Shown: piece after piece, positions 18,114 through 26,856 of the stretch | How positions within the stretch are numbered: the stretch's first letter is position 1 | Layout of the letters: each line of letters starts with the position of its first letter | NCBI GenBank assembly: GCA_964607425.1 | Contig: CAZSKQ010000031.1 | Span: 1-31,311 of the forward strand | Reading direction: 5' to 3' | Source: IDS-8 sp964607425 | Lineage (GTDB): Bacteria > Pseudomonadota > Gammaproteobacteria > Steroidobacterales > Woeseiaceae | Length of the DNA: 31,311 nucleotides | Position numbers and translations under genes: made by a program | The notes under the pieces: model-generated | What the model was told of the DNA's origin: nothing | Databases searched by the model: none | The model's input: only the letters and a program-made list of their open reading frames with translations

Positions 18114-19318
18114 ATGAATACATACAGCCAGGCACAATCAGCGGTCCGGCGGCTATCTTCGCTCGCGATCGGGCTGGCCGCGGCGCTTGCTATCGGCGGC
18201 TGCTCGGTCAGCATGGGCAGCGGCGGTATCAGCGGCGGCGCGTCCGGCATCCCCGGCGGCGGCGGCGTCTCGATACCCGGCGGCGGCGGCATGCCGGGTG
18301 GCTCGTCCGGCGGCGGCATGCCGGGCGGCTCGTCCGGCGGCGGCGGCATGCCGGGCGGCTCCTCCGGCGGCGGCATGCCGGGCGGTTCGTCCGGCGGCGG
18401 CATGCCGGGCGGTTCGTCCGGCGGCGGTATGCCGGGCGGCACGTCCGGCGGCGGTATGCCGGGCGGCTCGTCCGGCGGCGGCACGTCCGGCGGCGGTATG
18501 CCGGGCGGCTCGTCCGGCGGCGGTGCGTCCGNNNNNNNNNNNNNNNNNNNNNNNNNNNNNNNNNNNNNNNNNNNNNNNNNNNNNNNNNNNNNNNNNNNNN
18601 NNNNNNNNNNNNNNNNNNNNNNNNNNNNNNNGGCGGCACGTCCGGCGGCGGTATGCCGGGCGGCTCGTCCGGCGGCGGTGCGTCCGGCGGCGGTGCGTCC
18701 GGCGGTGGCGGCGGCGGCGGCGGCATCGCCGGCAGTGGTGACGGCGTCCGCGGCATCGGCGGCGGCAATATGCCGCAGATGGGCGGCGGCGCGGGCGGCT
18801 CCGCCGGCCAGGGCGAGGCATGCGAACAGCTTCCGGGCGGCGTCGGCGGCATGGAAGGTGCCGGCGATTGTGCCGGCGGGGTCGGCCAGTACCCGGGCGA
18901 AACGCCGGCTCAACGCAAGGCACGACTGGAAAAGCAGCTCGACAAGTCCGTCGGCGATTTCGACGGGGTGCTGGCGGGCGAGCAGGAAGAAATCTCCACG
19001 GTGGGACGCGACACCAAGGGCTTCGGCGGCGGTGGCGGCGGCGGGGGCGGTGTCGGCCTCGGCAAGCAAGCCGCCGGCGGCGGTGGCGGCGGCAGCGGCG
19101 GCGAGGTTGCGCGCACGCAGGCCGACGAAGCGGCGGCGACGCCTTCCATCCAGGGCATGTCGGAGGAAGAAATCGCGAAGCGCACGCCCGAGGACATCCC
19201 CGAGCTGGTGAGCGAGGACATCGTTGCCAGGCAGCTGCGCGAAGCGGCGCTGGCCGAGGACGACCCGGTGCTGCGGGAGCGGCTGTGGGAGGAATACCGT
19301 AACTACAACAAACTGTAG
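18114..19318 (+). CDS. Gly-rich tandem-repeat lipoprotein, interrupted by an assembly gap
   Basis: Starts at ATG 18114 with a lipoprotein signal, RRLSSLAIGLAAALAIGG before C30. It continues with at least eight 9-aa units GGGMPGGSS (one with T for S) before the N run and at least one after it. Beyond the gap the chain has poly-Gly stretches, a charged segment (GETPAQRKARLEKQL), more poly-Gly, and an acidic, probably helical end (MSEEEIAKRTPEDIPELVSEDIV... to EEYRNYNKL). The frames on the two sides differ by the 100 Ns. One base of a codon precedes the gap and a whole codon follows it, so the true gap length should be 2 modulo 3. Function unknown; probably a flexible envelope protein of this cluster. 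I do not recognise a family. Confidence 0.75.
18282..18690 (+). repeat. 27-bp coding tandem repeat (GGGMPGGSS units)
   Basis: Units of the form GGC-ATG-CCG-GGC-GGC-TCG-TCC plus two or three Gly codons recur from about 18282 to 18690, with silent and single-residue variants (TCG/ACG, GGC/GGT). The assembly gap lies within it. Near-identical units explain why the assembler broke here and suggest that copy number can vary. Confidence 0.85.
18532..18631. other. Assembly gap (100 N)
   Basis: Exactly 100 N characters, the conventional placeholder for a gap of unknown length, inside the tandem repeat. Frames computed across it are not meaningful. Confidence 0.99.
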
Positions 19319-19379
19319 GGACGGCCACCTGGAGGTTTGGACACTTGAGGTTCTGAAACGGGAGAAATCGAAGATCGCC

Positions 19380-20630
19380 ATGAAAACTTCGCTCCTTCTG
19401 ATGCTGACTCTTGCATGCGCCGGTTGCACGGTTTCCGAAGTGATTACAGCGGAGAAGACGCCCCTCAAGGTCGCGTCGCTGGATATTGCCGAGAGCATGC
19501 TGCTCGATGTCGGCATCATGAATTTCGATCCCGGGATTCCCGAACAGAACGATGCCGACGACTCCGGTATCTACCCGGAGGTGCGGGAAGCGGAGTCGCG
19601 TTACCTGCCCTATCATTTGAAGACCACGTTGCAGGGCACAGGCTTCTGGGGCGCGGTACGGGTGATCCCATCGCGGTACGTGTTCACCGACGTGACGCTC
19701 ACGGGGAAGATCGAGCAGTCGGACGGCGAGTTCGTGACGGTGCGCGTCAATGCCGAGGATGCCCGCGGCATTCACTGGTTCGAAAAGACGTACACGATGC
19801 AGACCGGCATCACCTCCTATGCCGATAACCGCGACCTGTCCACGGATCCCTACCAGAAGGTGTTCAACGAGATCGCGAATGACCTGAGGGCGCATGCCGC
19901 GGCGCTGACGCCGGAGGAGATCAGGCGGATTCGCCAGGTTTCCGAGATGAAATTTTTCGCCGACATGGCGCCGACCGTGTTCGGCGACTACATCAGCACC
20001 GATAAAGACGGCGTTATCTCGCTCGTTCGCCTGCCGGCGGAAAACGATCCGATGGCGGAGCGGCTGCGGCAAATTCGTGCCCGCGATCAGCTCGTTATCG
20101 ACACCCTGAACGAGCACTACGCCAACTTCTATTACGGTATCGCGATTCCCTACGAATCCTGGCGCGAGACCTCGCGGGAACAGAACGTCAACTATCGCCA
20201 GGTGAAACGGGCGGCCACCCTGCGCGCGCTGCTCGGCGTGGTAGTCGTGGCCGGCTCCATGAGTATCGATACCGGCAGCTCGAGCCGCTCGGCGGCACGC
20301 GCCAAGTCGGCGGCGCGCTACGTCGGCGTCAACCGCGGCGTGAACACCATCATCAGCTCCTGGAACCTGCGCCAGTCGGCAAACATCCATCGCGAGAACA
20401 TCAAGGAGCTCTCCGAGTCGTTCGGGGCGGAAGCGGCGCCGCTGGTGGTCCGGGTCGAAGGCGAAACCCGCCGGCTGACCGGCACCGCGGAGGCGCAGTA
20501 CGAAACCTGGCGCAAGCTCCTGAAGGAAATCTACCGCGTCGAAACCGGCTTCGCCGGAACCATGGACGTAGGCGTCGACAGGCGCGCCCCGCAGGCCGGC
20601 AGCAACCAGCCGGTTGTCCCGGCGCAGTAG
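19380..20630 (+). CDS. Envelope lipoprotein of unknown function
   Basis: A 416-aa protein with a short lipoprotein signal, KTSLLLMLTLACAG before C16 (lipobox ACAGC). ATG 19380 is chosen because it starts this signal; the frame is open further upstream without homology-like content. The N-terminal half looks like a beta-rich domain (YPEVREAESRYLPYHLKTTLQ, VRVIPSRYVFTDVTLTGKIEQSDG). The middle is helical and charged. A short hydrophobic, then Ser/Ala-rich segment (LRALLGVVVVAGSMS) occurs near residue 290, and the end is helical (AEAQYETWRKLLKEIYR). It follows the Gly-rich lipoprotein by 61 bases, so they are probably cotranscribed. I do not recognise a named family. The TAG stop lies in a REP-like repeat. 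Confidence 0.85.
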   Translation: MKTSLLLMLTLACAGCTVSEVITAEKTPLKVASLDIAESMLLDVGIMNFDPGIPEQNDADDSGIYPEVREAESRYLPYHLKTTLQGTGFWGAVRVIPSRYVFTDVTLTGKIEQSDGEFVTVRVNAEDARGIHWFEKTYTMQTGITSYADNRDLSTDPYQKVFNEIANDLRAHAAALTPEEIRRIRQVSEMKFFADMAPTVFGDYISTDKDGVISLVRLPAENDPMAERLRQIRARDQLVIDTLNEHYANFYYGIAIPYESWRETSREQNVNYRQVKRAATLRALLGVVVVAGSMSIDTGSSSRSAARAKSAARYVGVNRGVNTIISSWNLRQSANIHRENIKELSESFGAEAAPLVVRVEGETRRLTGTAEAQYETWRKLLKEIYRVETGFAGTMDVGVDRRAPQAGSNQPVVPAQ

Positions 20631-20655
20631 GAGCCCGCATCGCGGGCGATGCCGC
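20627..20655 (+). repeat. REP-like palindrome E, overlapping a stop codon
   Basis: Begins GTAGGAGC and forms the hairpin GCCCGC-ATC-GCGGGC. Its TAG (20628-20630) terminates the upstream lipoprotein gene. It lies in the 87-base gap before the membrane kinase gene. Confidence 0.75.
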
Positions 20656-20717
20656 GGCGGCGGGATCGGCGTATCGCCGGTAAACTAATCCCGGGCTCCG
20701 TGGACTAACTGGCAACG

Positions 20718-23036
20718 ATGCGGGTACTCAAAGCAGGCGCCCAGGCCGCCGACAGGTATACGCTGATTCAGAAGCTGGGTTCCGGCGGGATGTCGGAAGT
20801 CTGGCTTGCGCGCGACCGACGGTCGGCGTCCAGGGTCGCGCTCAAGTTCCTCGGGCCGGAGCTCGCCGCGAGCGAGCGCGGCCGCGAGCTGTTTCACCGG
20901 GAATGGCGGACCGGCACCCGACTGATGCACCCGCACATCGTGCGCGTGTTCGAATACCACGACGCCGACGATGGGCCCTTCTACAGCCAGCAATACCTGG
21001 GCGGGCCGGATGCGGGCGTGCTCGCCGGGCGGCCCGTTGCCGAAGCGCTGCGGCCGTTCGGCCTCATTGCGGACGCGCTGCGCTACGCGCACGGCAAGGG
21101 CATCGTGCACGGGGATATCAAGGCCGCGAATATTCTCTTCGACGGCAGGGGAGCACCTTACCTGGTGGACTTCGGCGTCGCCGCCGCCGCCTCCGGCGGC
21201 ACGCCCGCGGCGATGAGCCCGCAGCGGCGCGCGGGCGCCGCGCCCGCTCCGGCGGACGACGTCTATGCGCTTGGCGTCCTCCTGCACGAGACCCTGTTCG
21301 GCGCGCCGCCCGGGGATCCCGGGGACCTGCGCCGGCGGCCCCTGCCCCGCGAAGGCACGCCGCCGGCAGCGGCGCTGCAGGACCTGCTGGCCGCGATGCT
21401 GGCGGCGGAGCCGGATGACAGGCCCTCTGCGGAAGACGTAGCGCAACGTCTGCGAGACGCCGGTATCGAACCCGGCCCGATCAGGCTGCGGCCCGCGGAA
21501 GCCGCGTTGGACGACAGCGCCGCGGACCTCGCATCCGTGGAGCAGGTGGAGCAGGTGACCCCGTTTCGCCGCGCCGCACCGCGGCCGGTGGCGGCGGATA
21601 CCGGCGGCCGCCGCGGCGTATCGGTGCGTGTCCTGTACGGCGGCCTCGCCGTGCTGGCGGCGGTCATGATTGCCGTGTTTTACCTGCTGCCGAAAGCCCT
21701 GGAGCCGGGCGGCGGCCCCGCGGCGCCGCCGCAACCCGTGGCCGACGAAGCGGTGCCGGCGGCAGGGGAACGGCCCGCCGCGCCGGTCGGGCCGTCTCCG
21801 GCGGAGATCGCCGCGCTGAAGGCGGAGGCGGACGATGCGCTGGGCGACCTTTTGTCCGATCTCGAGCGCCTCCGGCTGCGCGCCGTCGAGCGCTGGGGCG
21901 GTCCGGCCTGGCAGCGGGCCGGGGAGGTGTACAAAAGCGGCGACGAGGCTTATCTCGCGCGCGATTACGCACTCGCGGGCCAGCGCTACCGGCAGGCGCT
22001 CGAGCTGCTGCAACCGCTGTTCGGCCGCATCGATGCCGAGTTCCGGCAGGCGATGCAGGGCGGCGAGGCCGCGTTCGAGGCGGGCAATCACGCCGACGCG
22101 GTACGCCTGTTCGACCTCGCGGTCGCGATCACCCCCGGCAACGTAGCGGCACGGCAGTGGCTTGAACGCGCCCGCAATCTCGAGGACGTGCTGCGCCTGA
22201 CGGACCAGGGCCTGCGCTTCGAAAACGACCTGGAGCTGCTGGCGGCGAAATCGGCGTTCCAGAAGGCGCTGGAGCTGGACGCGGGCTGGGACCCCGCGGC
22301 GGCGGCCCTCGAGCGCGTGGAAGCGGCGATCCGCCAGCGATCCTTCGAGCAGCGCATGACGGAAGGCTTCAGCGCCCTGGCCGCCGCCAATTACCCGACG
22401 GCCCGCGCCGCATTCGAAGCCGCCCGGGCGCTGAAGCCGGATTCCCGGCAGGCAGTCGACGGCCTCCTGCAGGTCGAGCAGGAGGTGCGGCTCGCATCGA
22501 TTCGCCGGCTGGAGAGCCAGGCGGCGGCGCTGGAGGCCGGTGAGCGCTGGCAGGAGGCGGTGCGGACATACGAGGAGATCCTCGACATCGATGCGCTGCT
22601 GCAGTTCGCGCAGGAAGGACTCGCGCGTTCGCGGGAGCGAGCCGCCCTGCACGCGGAGCTCGAATCGTACATCGCGGCGCCGGATGCCCTCTCCGCGCCC
22701 GCGGCCATGCAGCAGGCCACGGACCTGCTGCTTCGCATCTCGCGCATGCCGGCCGTCGGACCGAGGCTCGAGGACCGGAAGGACGAGCTCTCGCGACTCC
22801 TGAAGCGCGCGGCGACGCCGCTCACGGTACGCTTCGTCTCCGACAACGCGACGCAGGTGTCGATCTTCCGGGTCGGGCAGCTCGGAACCTTCACCACCCA
22901 GGAGCTGCAGCTGCGGCCCGGATCCTACGTCGCCGTCGGCAGCCGCCCCGGTTTCCGGGACGTGCGGCTGGAGTTCAGGGTGGCGCCCGAGATCGAGCTC
23001 GAGCCCATCGTCGTAAAATGCGAGGAACGGATTTGA
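20718..23036 (+). CDS. Transmembrane Ser/Thr protein kinase with helical-repeat and PEGA-like sensor region
   Basis: 772 aa. Kinase domain about 14-255: glycine loop GSGGMSEV, K43, E62, catalytic loop H131-G-D133 with N138, D151-F-G. The APE motif is altered: GTPAAMSPQR has Gln169 where Glu is nearly invariant, and the loop after it is short and Ala/Pro-rich. The non-RD loop and altered APE may mean unusual activation or weak activity. After a linker, one membrane helix (about 305-324, VLYGGLAVLAAVMIAVFYLL) leads to a long helical region (345-690) with tetratricopeptide-like spacing. A beta-rich C-terminal domain (about 705-772, LTVRFVSDNATQVSIFRVG...PGSYVAVGSRPGFR) resembles PEGA modules. 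The sensor part should face the periplasm. It shares a 4-base stop/start overlap with the next gene. Confidence 0.87.
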   Translation: MRVLKAGAQAADRYTLIQKLGSGGMSEVWLARDRRSASRVALKFLGPELAASERGRELFHREWRTGTRLMHPHIVRVFEYHDADDGPFYSQQYLGGPDAGVLAGRPVAEALRPFGLIADALRYAHGKGIVHGDIKAANILFDGRGAPYLVDFGVAAAASGGTPAAMSPQRRAGAAPAPADDVYALGVLLHETLFGAPPGDPGDLRRRPLPREGTPPAAALQDLLAAMLAAEPDDRPSAEDVAQRLRDAGIEPGPIRLRPAEAALDDSAADLASVEQVEQVTPFRRAAPRPVAADTGGRRGVSVRVLYGGLAVLAAVMIAVFYLLPKALEPGGGPAAPPQPVADEAVPAAGERPAAPVGPSPAEIAALKAEADDALGDLLSDLERLRLRAVERWGGPAWQRAGEVYKSGDEAYLARDYALAGQRYRQALELLQPLFGRIDAEFRQAMQGGEAAFEAGNHADAVRLFDLAVAITPGNVAARQWLERARNLEDVLRLTDQGLRFENDLELLAAKSAFQKALELDAGWDPAAAALERVEAAIRQRSFEQRMTEGFSALAAANYPTARAAFEAARALKPDSRQAVDGLLQVEQEVRLASIRRLESQAAALEAGERWQEAVRTYEEILDIDALLQFAQEGLARSRERAALHAELESYIAAPDALSAPAAMQQATDLLLRISRMPAVGPRLEDRKDELSRLLKRAATPLTVRFVSDNATQVSIFRVGQLGTFTTQELQLRPGSYVAVGSRPGFRDVRLEFRVAPEIELEPIVVKCEERI

Positions 23037-25489
23037 AGGTTAGCGCGATCGTCGTCAGGGACGCGGAGGGAGAACGCCGTTTCACCCTCGACCGCCTGCC
23101 GCTCAGGCTCGGCACGGGCAGCGATTGCGAAATCCGCCTGCCCGGCCCGGGCAACGCGCCCGTGGCCTCGATCGCCGAGCTCGACGGCGAGCCCTTCGTG
23201 CAGCCGGTCGGGCGGACCGGTTCGGTGCACGTCAACGGCACCGCGCTCACCGCGTCGAAACGGCTCGCGGCCGGCGATGTCCTGGAGTTCTTCGGCAGCA
23301 AGGTCGAGATCGACAGCGAGGCGGGGGACATGCTGGCGCGCGTGCGCCTCGAAGACAGCGCCTACGTCACGAAACCGCCCGACCTCGGGTCCGCCGTCCC
23401 CGCCGACGAAACGATCGCCCCCAGGGCCTTTCGCCGGGCCAGCGACACTGCCGCGGCCCCCGTGCCGGTGCACAATTACCGCTGGCAGGCCGGCATCTGG
23501 ATTGCCGTCGCCGTGCTGGTGGGAGTGTCCTACCTGCTGTTTTCCGCGCGCTCCATCCGGATCGACGTCGAGCCGGGCGAGCCTTACGAGCTGTCGATCA
23601 CGGGCGGCTGGTTTCGCCTGCCGGTCGGCGACCGCGTCCTGCTGCGGCCGGGCGATTACGTCGCGCGGGTACGCAAGGACGGTTACTACGAGGTCAGCCA
23701 GAGCTTCGAGGTCGGGGAAGCGCGCAGCCAGGACATCCCGATCCGGATGCGCAAGCTGCCGGGACGGCTCACCGTGCACACCGAACCCGCGGTCGATGCG
23801 ATCGTCACCGTGGACGAGGCGCAGATCGGGCAGGCACCCTACGGACCGCTCGAGATGGAGCCCGGCGTGCACACGATCACCGTCAGCGCGGATCGCTTCC
23901 TGCCGTACCAGGACCGCCTCGCGGTGCCCGGACTGGGGCTGCACCAGGAGCTTTACGTGCAGCTCGTGCCTCGCTGGGCCGACGTGGAGATTACCTCGGA
24001 GCCGGCGGGAGCGGTCGTGTACCGGGGCGACGACCGCATCGGCGTCACGCCGGCCACCGTCCAGCTCCTGGAAGGTACGCACCAGCTCAGCGTGGTGCGC
24101 GAGGGCTTCAAGGCGTGGGACGGGGTCATCGAAACGGCGGCCAACGAAGACCGGGTGCTGCCGACGATCCAGCTCGAACCGGCGAACGCCGAACTGCACG
24201 TAACCACCATACCGACCGGCGCGAGCGTGACCGTCGACGGCCGCTACCGCGGCCAGTCCCCGCTCGAGCTCGCGCTGTCGCCGGACGTCGATTACAACAT
24301 CGGGGTCTCGAAGGCGGGATACGGTTCCGCGGAGCGCCAGGTCCGGCTCGCCGCCGCCAGCTCGCGGGAGCTGAACATCGACATGACCGCCCGCGTCGGC
24401 GTCGTCAACGTCAACGTCAATCCCGCGGATGCGGTGGTGTACGTCGACGGCCGCGAGTCCGGCACGGGCTCCACCACGCTGAATCTCTCGTCGGCGCCGC
24501 ACCGGCTCGAAGTGCAGAAGGCGGGTTACCAGGCTTTCAGTCGCAGCATCACGCCGAGGCCGGGTTATCCGCAGACCGTTGACGTCCGGCTGCTCAGTTT
24601 CGAGGAGGTCAGGAGGCAAAGCATTGCGGCGACCTTGACGACCTCGCAGGGCCAGGTCCTGCGCCGGGTCGAACCGGGCGCTTTCGTCATGGGTTCCTCG
24701 CGCAGCGAGCAGGGCCGGCGAGCGAACGAGGTACTGATGCCGGTGAAGGTTACGCGGCCGTTCTACATAGGCGAAAAGGAGGTCACCAACAAGCAGTACG
24801 CGGCGTTTCGCAGCAACCACAACTCCGGTGGCGACCTGCACCCCGCGCTGTCGGGCGACAACAACCCGGTCACCAACGTGACCTGGGCCGAAGCGGTGGA
24901 ATACTGCAACTGGCTGAGCGCACAGGAGGGCCTGCCGCTCGCCTACGAGAAACGCTTCGAGAAATGGGTGCCGATCGTCCCCGCGCCCGACGGTTACCGC
25001 CTGCCGACCGAAGCCGAGTGGGCGCTGGCCATCCGCTACCAGGGCCGCGAAAAGCCCCCGGTCTTTCCGTGGGGCAACGCCATGCCGCCGCGCCCGGACA
25101 GCGGCAACTACGCGGACCGGTCCGCGGAAGGCGTGGTGCCCTCCATCCTGCCGGGCTATAACGACGGCTACACGTCGACGGCGCCGGTAGGCTCGTTCCC
25201 GCCCAATGCGCTCGGCATTTACGACGGCGGCGGCAACGTGGCGGAATGGGTGCAGGATTTCTATTCCGTGCCCGACCCCGGCCGCACGGAGCCGCTGGTC
25301 GACCCCACGGGACCCGGCAGCGGTACGCACCACGTCATCCGCGGCTCGAGCTGGCGGCATGCGGGCATCCTGGAGCTGCGCCTGGCCTACCGGGATTTCG
25401 GCACCGAAGGCCGCTTCGACGTGGGTTTCCGGATCGTCCGCAATGCCCCCGACCCGGGAGCCGGGCAGGCCCAGGATGCAGCGCCCTGA
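23033..25489 (+). CDS. Membrane protein with FHA-like, five PEGA and FGE-sulfatase (SUMF1/PvdO-type) domains
   Basis: About 818 aa. The TTG start at 23033 is preferred: GAGGAA lies 5 bases upstream, it overlaps the kinase TGA as TTGA, and the FHA-like fold begins at LKVSAIVVRD. ATG 23018 has no ribosome site. Order: a degenerate FHA domain (about 1-90; GTGSDCEIRL and HVNG are recognisable but the SxxH pair is missing), one membrane helix (151-171), five PEGA-like repeats (about 173-521, each with a P-G-x-H/Y or K-A/E-G-Y/F core), then a formylglycine-generating-enzyme fold (540-805: GAFVMGSS, KEVTNKQYAAF, YRLPTEAEWALAIRY, NVAEWVQDFY, RGSSWRH, VGFRIVR). The C-terminal part lacks the active-site cysteines of true sulfatase-modifying enzymes, so a structural or binding role is likelier. 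It would project from the inner membrane into the periplasm. Confidence 0.87.
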   Translation: MKVSAIVVRDAEGERRFTLDRLPLRLGTGSDCEIRLPGPGNAPVASIAELDGEPFVQPVGRTGSVHVNGTALTASKRLAAGDVLEFFGSKVEIDSEAGDMLARVRLEDSAYVTKPPDLGSAVPADETIAPRAFRRASDTAAAPVPVHNYRWQAGIWIAVAVLVGVSYLLFSARSIRIDVEPGEPYELSITGGWFRLPVGDRVLLRPGDYVARVRKDGYYEVSQSFEVGEARSQDIPIRMRKLPGRLTVHTEPAVDAIVTVDEAQIGQAPYGPLEMEPGVHTITVSADRFLPYQDRLAVPGLGLHQELYVQLVPRWADVEITSEPAGAVVYRGDDRIGVTPATVQLLEGTHQLSVVREGFKAWDGVIETAANEDRVLPTIQLEPANAELHVTTIPTGASVTVDGRYRGQSPLELALSPDVDYNIGVSKAGYGSAERQVRLAAASSRELNIDMTARVGVVNVNVNPADAVVYVDGRESGTGSTTLNLSSAPHRLEVQKAGYQAFSRSITPRPGYPQTVDVRLLSFEEVRRQSIAATLTTSQGQVLRRVEPGAFVMGSSRSEQGRRANEVLMPVKVTRPFYIGEKEVTNKQYAAFRSNHNSGGDLHPALSGDNNPVTNVTWAEAVEYCNWLSAQEGLPLAYEKRFEKWVPIVPAPDGYRLPTEAEWALAIRYQGREKPPVFPWGNAMPPRPDSGNYADRSAEGVVPSILPGYNDGYTSTAPVGSFPPNALGIYDGGGNVAEWVQDFYSVPDPGRTEPLVDPTGPGSGTHHVIRGSSWRHAGILELRLAYRDFGTEGRFDVGFRIVRNAPDPGAGQAQDAAP

Positions 25490-25535
25490 ACGTGCGGGTT
25501 GCGACCTTTTGCCGGAAAGCCTGTCTAACTCGCAA

Positions 25536-25940
25536 ATGAAGCCGAAAATGCCCCTTGATGCCGTGAAAGCGCTGCTGGCCGTCGCCGCCGCGGTCGTCCT
25601 GGCGCTGCCCGTCCAGGCCTCCAGGGCCCAGGAGGCGGAGCAGGAGCCGGCCGCGGTGCCGGAGGCCGGGGAAGACCCTGCCGCCGGCGATACCGCCGCC
25701 GGGGAAGACCCTGCCGCCGGCGAGGACCCTGCCGCCGGCGAGGACCCTGCCGCGGATACCGCGGCCGCAGGGGAAGCAGCCGCCGGTGGGGAGGAGGAGG
25801 CCACGGACGGTTCGGTGGTGGTCGACATCGGGGAAGGCACGGTCATCGACGACCAGACCTTCGAGGGTGAGGACGACGACTTCATCCCCACCGAGGAGAT
25901 CCCGGTCGACCAGGCGATCCCGTTCCCGACCGACATTTGA
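25536..25940 (+). CDS. Small secreted acidic repeat protein
   Basis: 134 aa from ATG 25536. A Sec signal-like segment (AVKALLAVAAAVVLALPVQASRA) is followed by a Glu/Ala/Pro-rich region containing four GEDPAA units plus variants (GDTAA, DTAAAGEAAA). The C-terminus is highly acidic (VIDDQTFEGEDDDFIPTEEIP). No cysteine is present after the signal, so it is not an obvious lipoprotein. It is probably intrinsically disordered and periplasmic, comparable in style to the Gly-rich lipoprotein upstream. It lies 46 bases after the FGE-domain gene. Function unknown; I recognise no family. Confidence 0.75.
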   Translation: MKPKMPLDAVKALLAVAAAVVLALPVQASRAQEAEQEPAAVPEAGEDPAAGDTAAGEDPAAGEDPAAGEDPAADTAAAGEAAAGGEEEATDGSVVVDIGEGTVIDDQTFEGEDDDFIPTEEIPVDQAIPFPTDI

Positions 25941-25971
25941 CCCGCCCGCTCCGTCGGTCATCGTCATGCCG

Positions 25972-25995
25972 GTCGCCCGCATGGCGGGCTCCTAC
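25972..25995 (-). repeat. REP-like palindrome B
   Basis: Identical over 24 bases to the copy at 33-56, in the same orientation. It lies 31 bases after the acidic protein stop and upstream of the ExbB-like gene, so this copy is truly intergenic. It occupies a quarter of the 115-base gap. Confidence 0.75.
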
Positions 25996-26055
25996 ATGGC
26001 ACGTGGATAATCCGGTACAGTGAACGAAACCCCGGGAGGATCAGAGCCTTACCAG

Positions 26056-26856
26056 ATGAAAAAAAAGAACATCCCGATCGAGTTCATCTACCAGCTGTTC
26101 GCGCTCATCATCATCGTCATCATCGTGCAGGCGTATTACATGTCGGTGGTGCGGCCGAACGCGGCCGAGGCCATTGCCGAGCAGAACCGCCAGATGGCCG
26201 AGAACCCGAACTACGTTCCCGAGCGCTCGGTCTGGGTGCTGATCAAGGATTACGAACAGGAGTCCTGCTTCATCCTGATGTTCTGGGCGTTCGCGATCAT
26301 CGCCTACAAGGCGGTCGACCTGTCCCGCGAGCGGCGCCTGCTGGAGACCGACCTCATCCCGATCGCCGAGGGCATGCGCATCCTGCCGGAGGACACGCGC
26401 GAATTCGCGCGCCAGATCCAGGCCTTGCCCGACGAGCAGCAGCGGTTATTGCTGCCGCGGGTGTTGATGAGCGCGCTGCGGCGATTTTCGTCGACGCAGA
26501 ACATCCAGGACGTTTCCAGCATCGCGCATACCGTGTGCGAATCCGAGGCCGACCGCCTGGAGTCCGAGCTGTCGATGATCCGCTACATCGCCTGGGCCAT
26601 CCCGGCAATCGGGTTCATCGGCACGGTCCGGGGCATCGGCGACGCGCTCGCCCAGGCGAACCGCGCGGTCCAGGGCGATCTCGCGGGCGTGACCGAGAGC
26701 CTGGGGCTCGCCTTCAACTCGACGCTGATTGCCCTGCTCATCAGCATCGTGCTGATGTTCCTTATCCACCAGCTCCAGTCCGTGCAGGAGCGGCTGGTGT
26801 TCGACGCCGAAGCCTACTGCGATGAAAAGCTGATTCGTCACATGAAGGCCGACTAG
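26056..26856 (+). CDS. MotA/TolQ/ExbB-family proton channel protein
   Basis: 266 aa from ATG 26056. A GTG at 26020 would add 12 residues; GGAGGA at 26035-26040 is far from the ATG, so the start is uncertain. Four membrane helices are predicted: 10-31, 69-88, 174-196 and 212-240. The last two form the family core: AIPAIGFIGTVRGIGDALAQAN matches the PxxGxxGTVxG motif of TolQ/ExbB, and ESLGLAFNSTLIALLISI carries the channel-lining Thr. A cytoplasmic segment (90-170) lies between helices 2 and 3. Such proteins form pentamers that pass protons with a two-chain ExbD/TolR/MotB partner. No ordinary partner is encoded; the two vWA proteins downstream carry a partner-like N-terminal helix. Confidence 0.9.
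   Translation: MKKKNIPIEFIYQLFALIIIVIIVQAYYMSVVRPNAAEAIAEQNRQMAENPNYVPERSVWVLIKDYEQESCFILMFWAFAIIAYKAVDLSRERRLLETDLIPIAEGMRILPEDTREFARQIQALPDEQQRLLLPRVLMSALRRFSSTQNIQDVSSIAHTVCESEADRLESELSMIRYIAWAIPAIGFIGTVRGIGDALAQANRAVQGDLAGVTESLGLAFNSTLIALLISIVLMFLIHQLQSVQERLVFDAEAYCDEKLIRHMKAD

Noticed and set aside
18282..18690. Regular repeats that might suggest a CRISPR array
   Set aside because: The repeats are contiguous 27-bp coding units without unique spacers, in frame with a lipoprotein signal.
22925..25936. Minus-strand open frame of about 1000 codons opposite the FHA-PEGA-FGE gene
   Set aside because: Shadow of a real gene; low-complexity Ser/Ala and Arg/Asp-rich translation without motifs.
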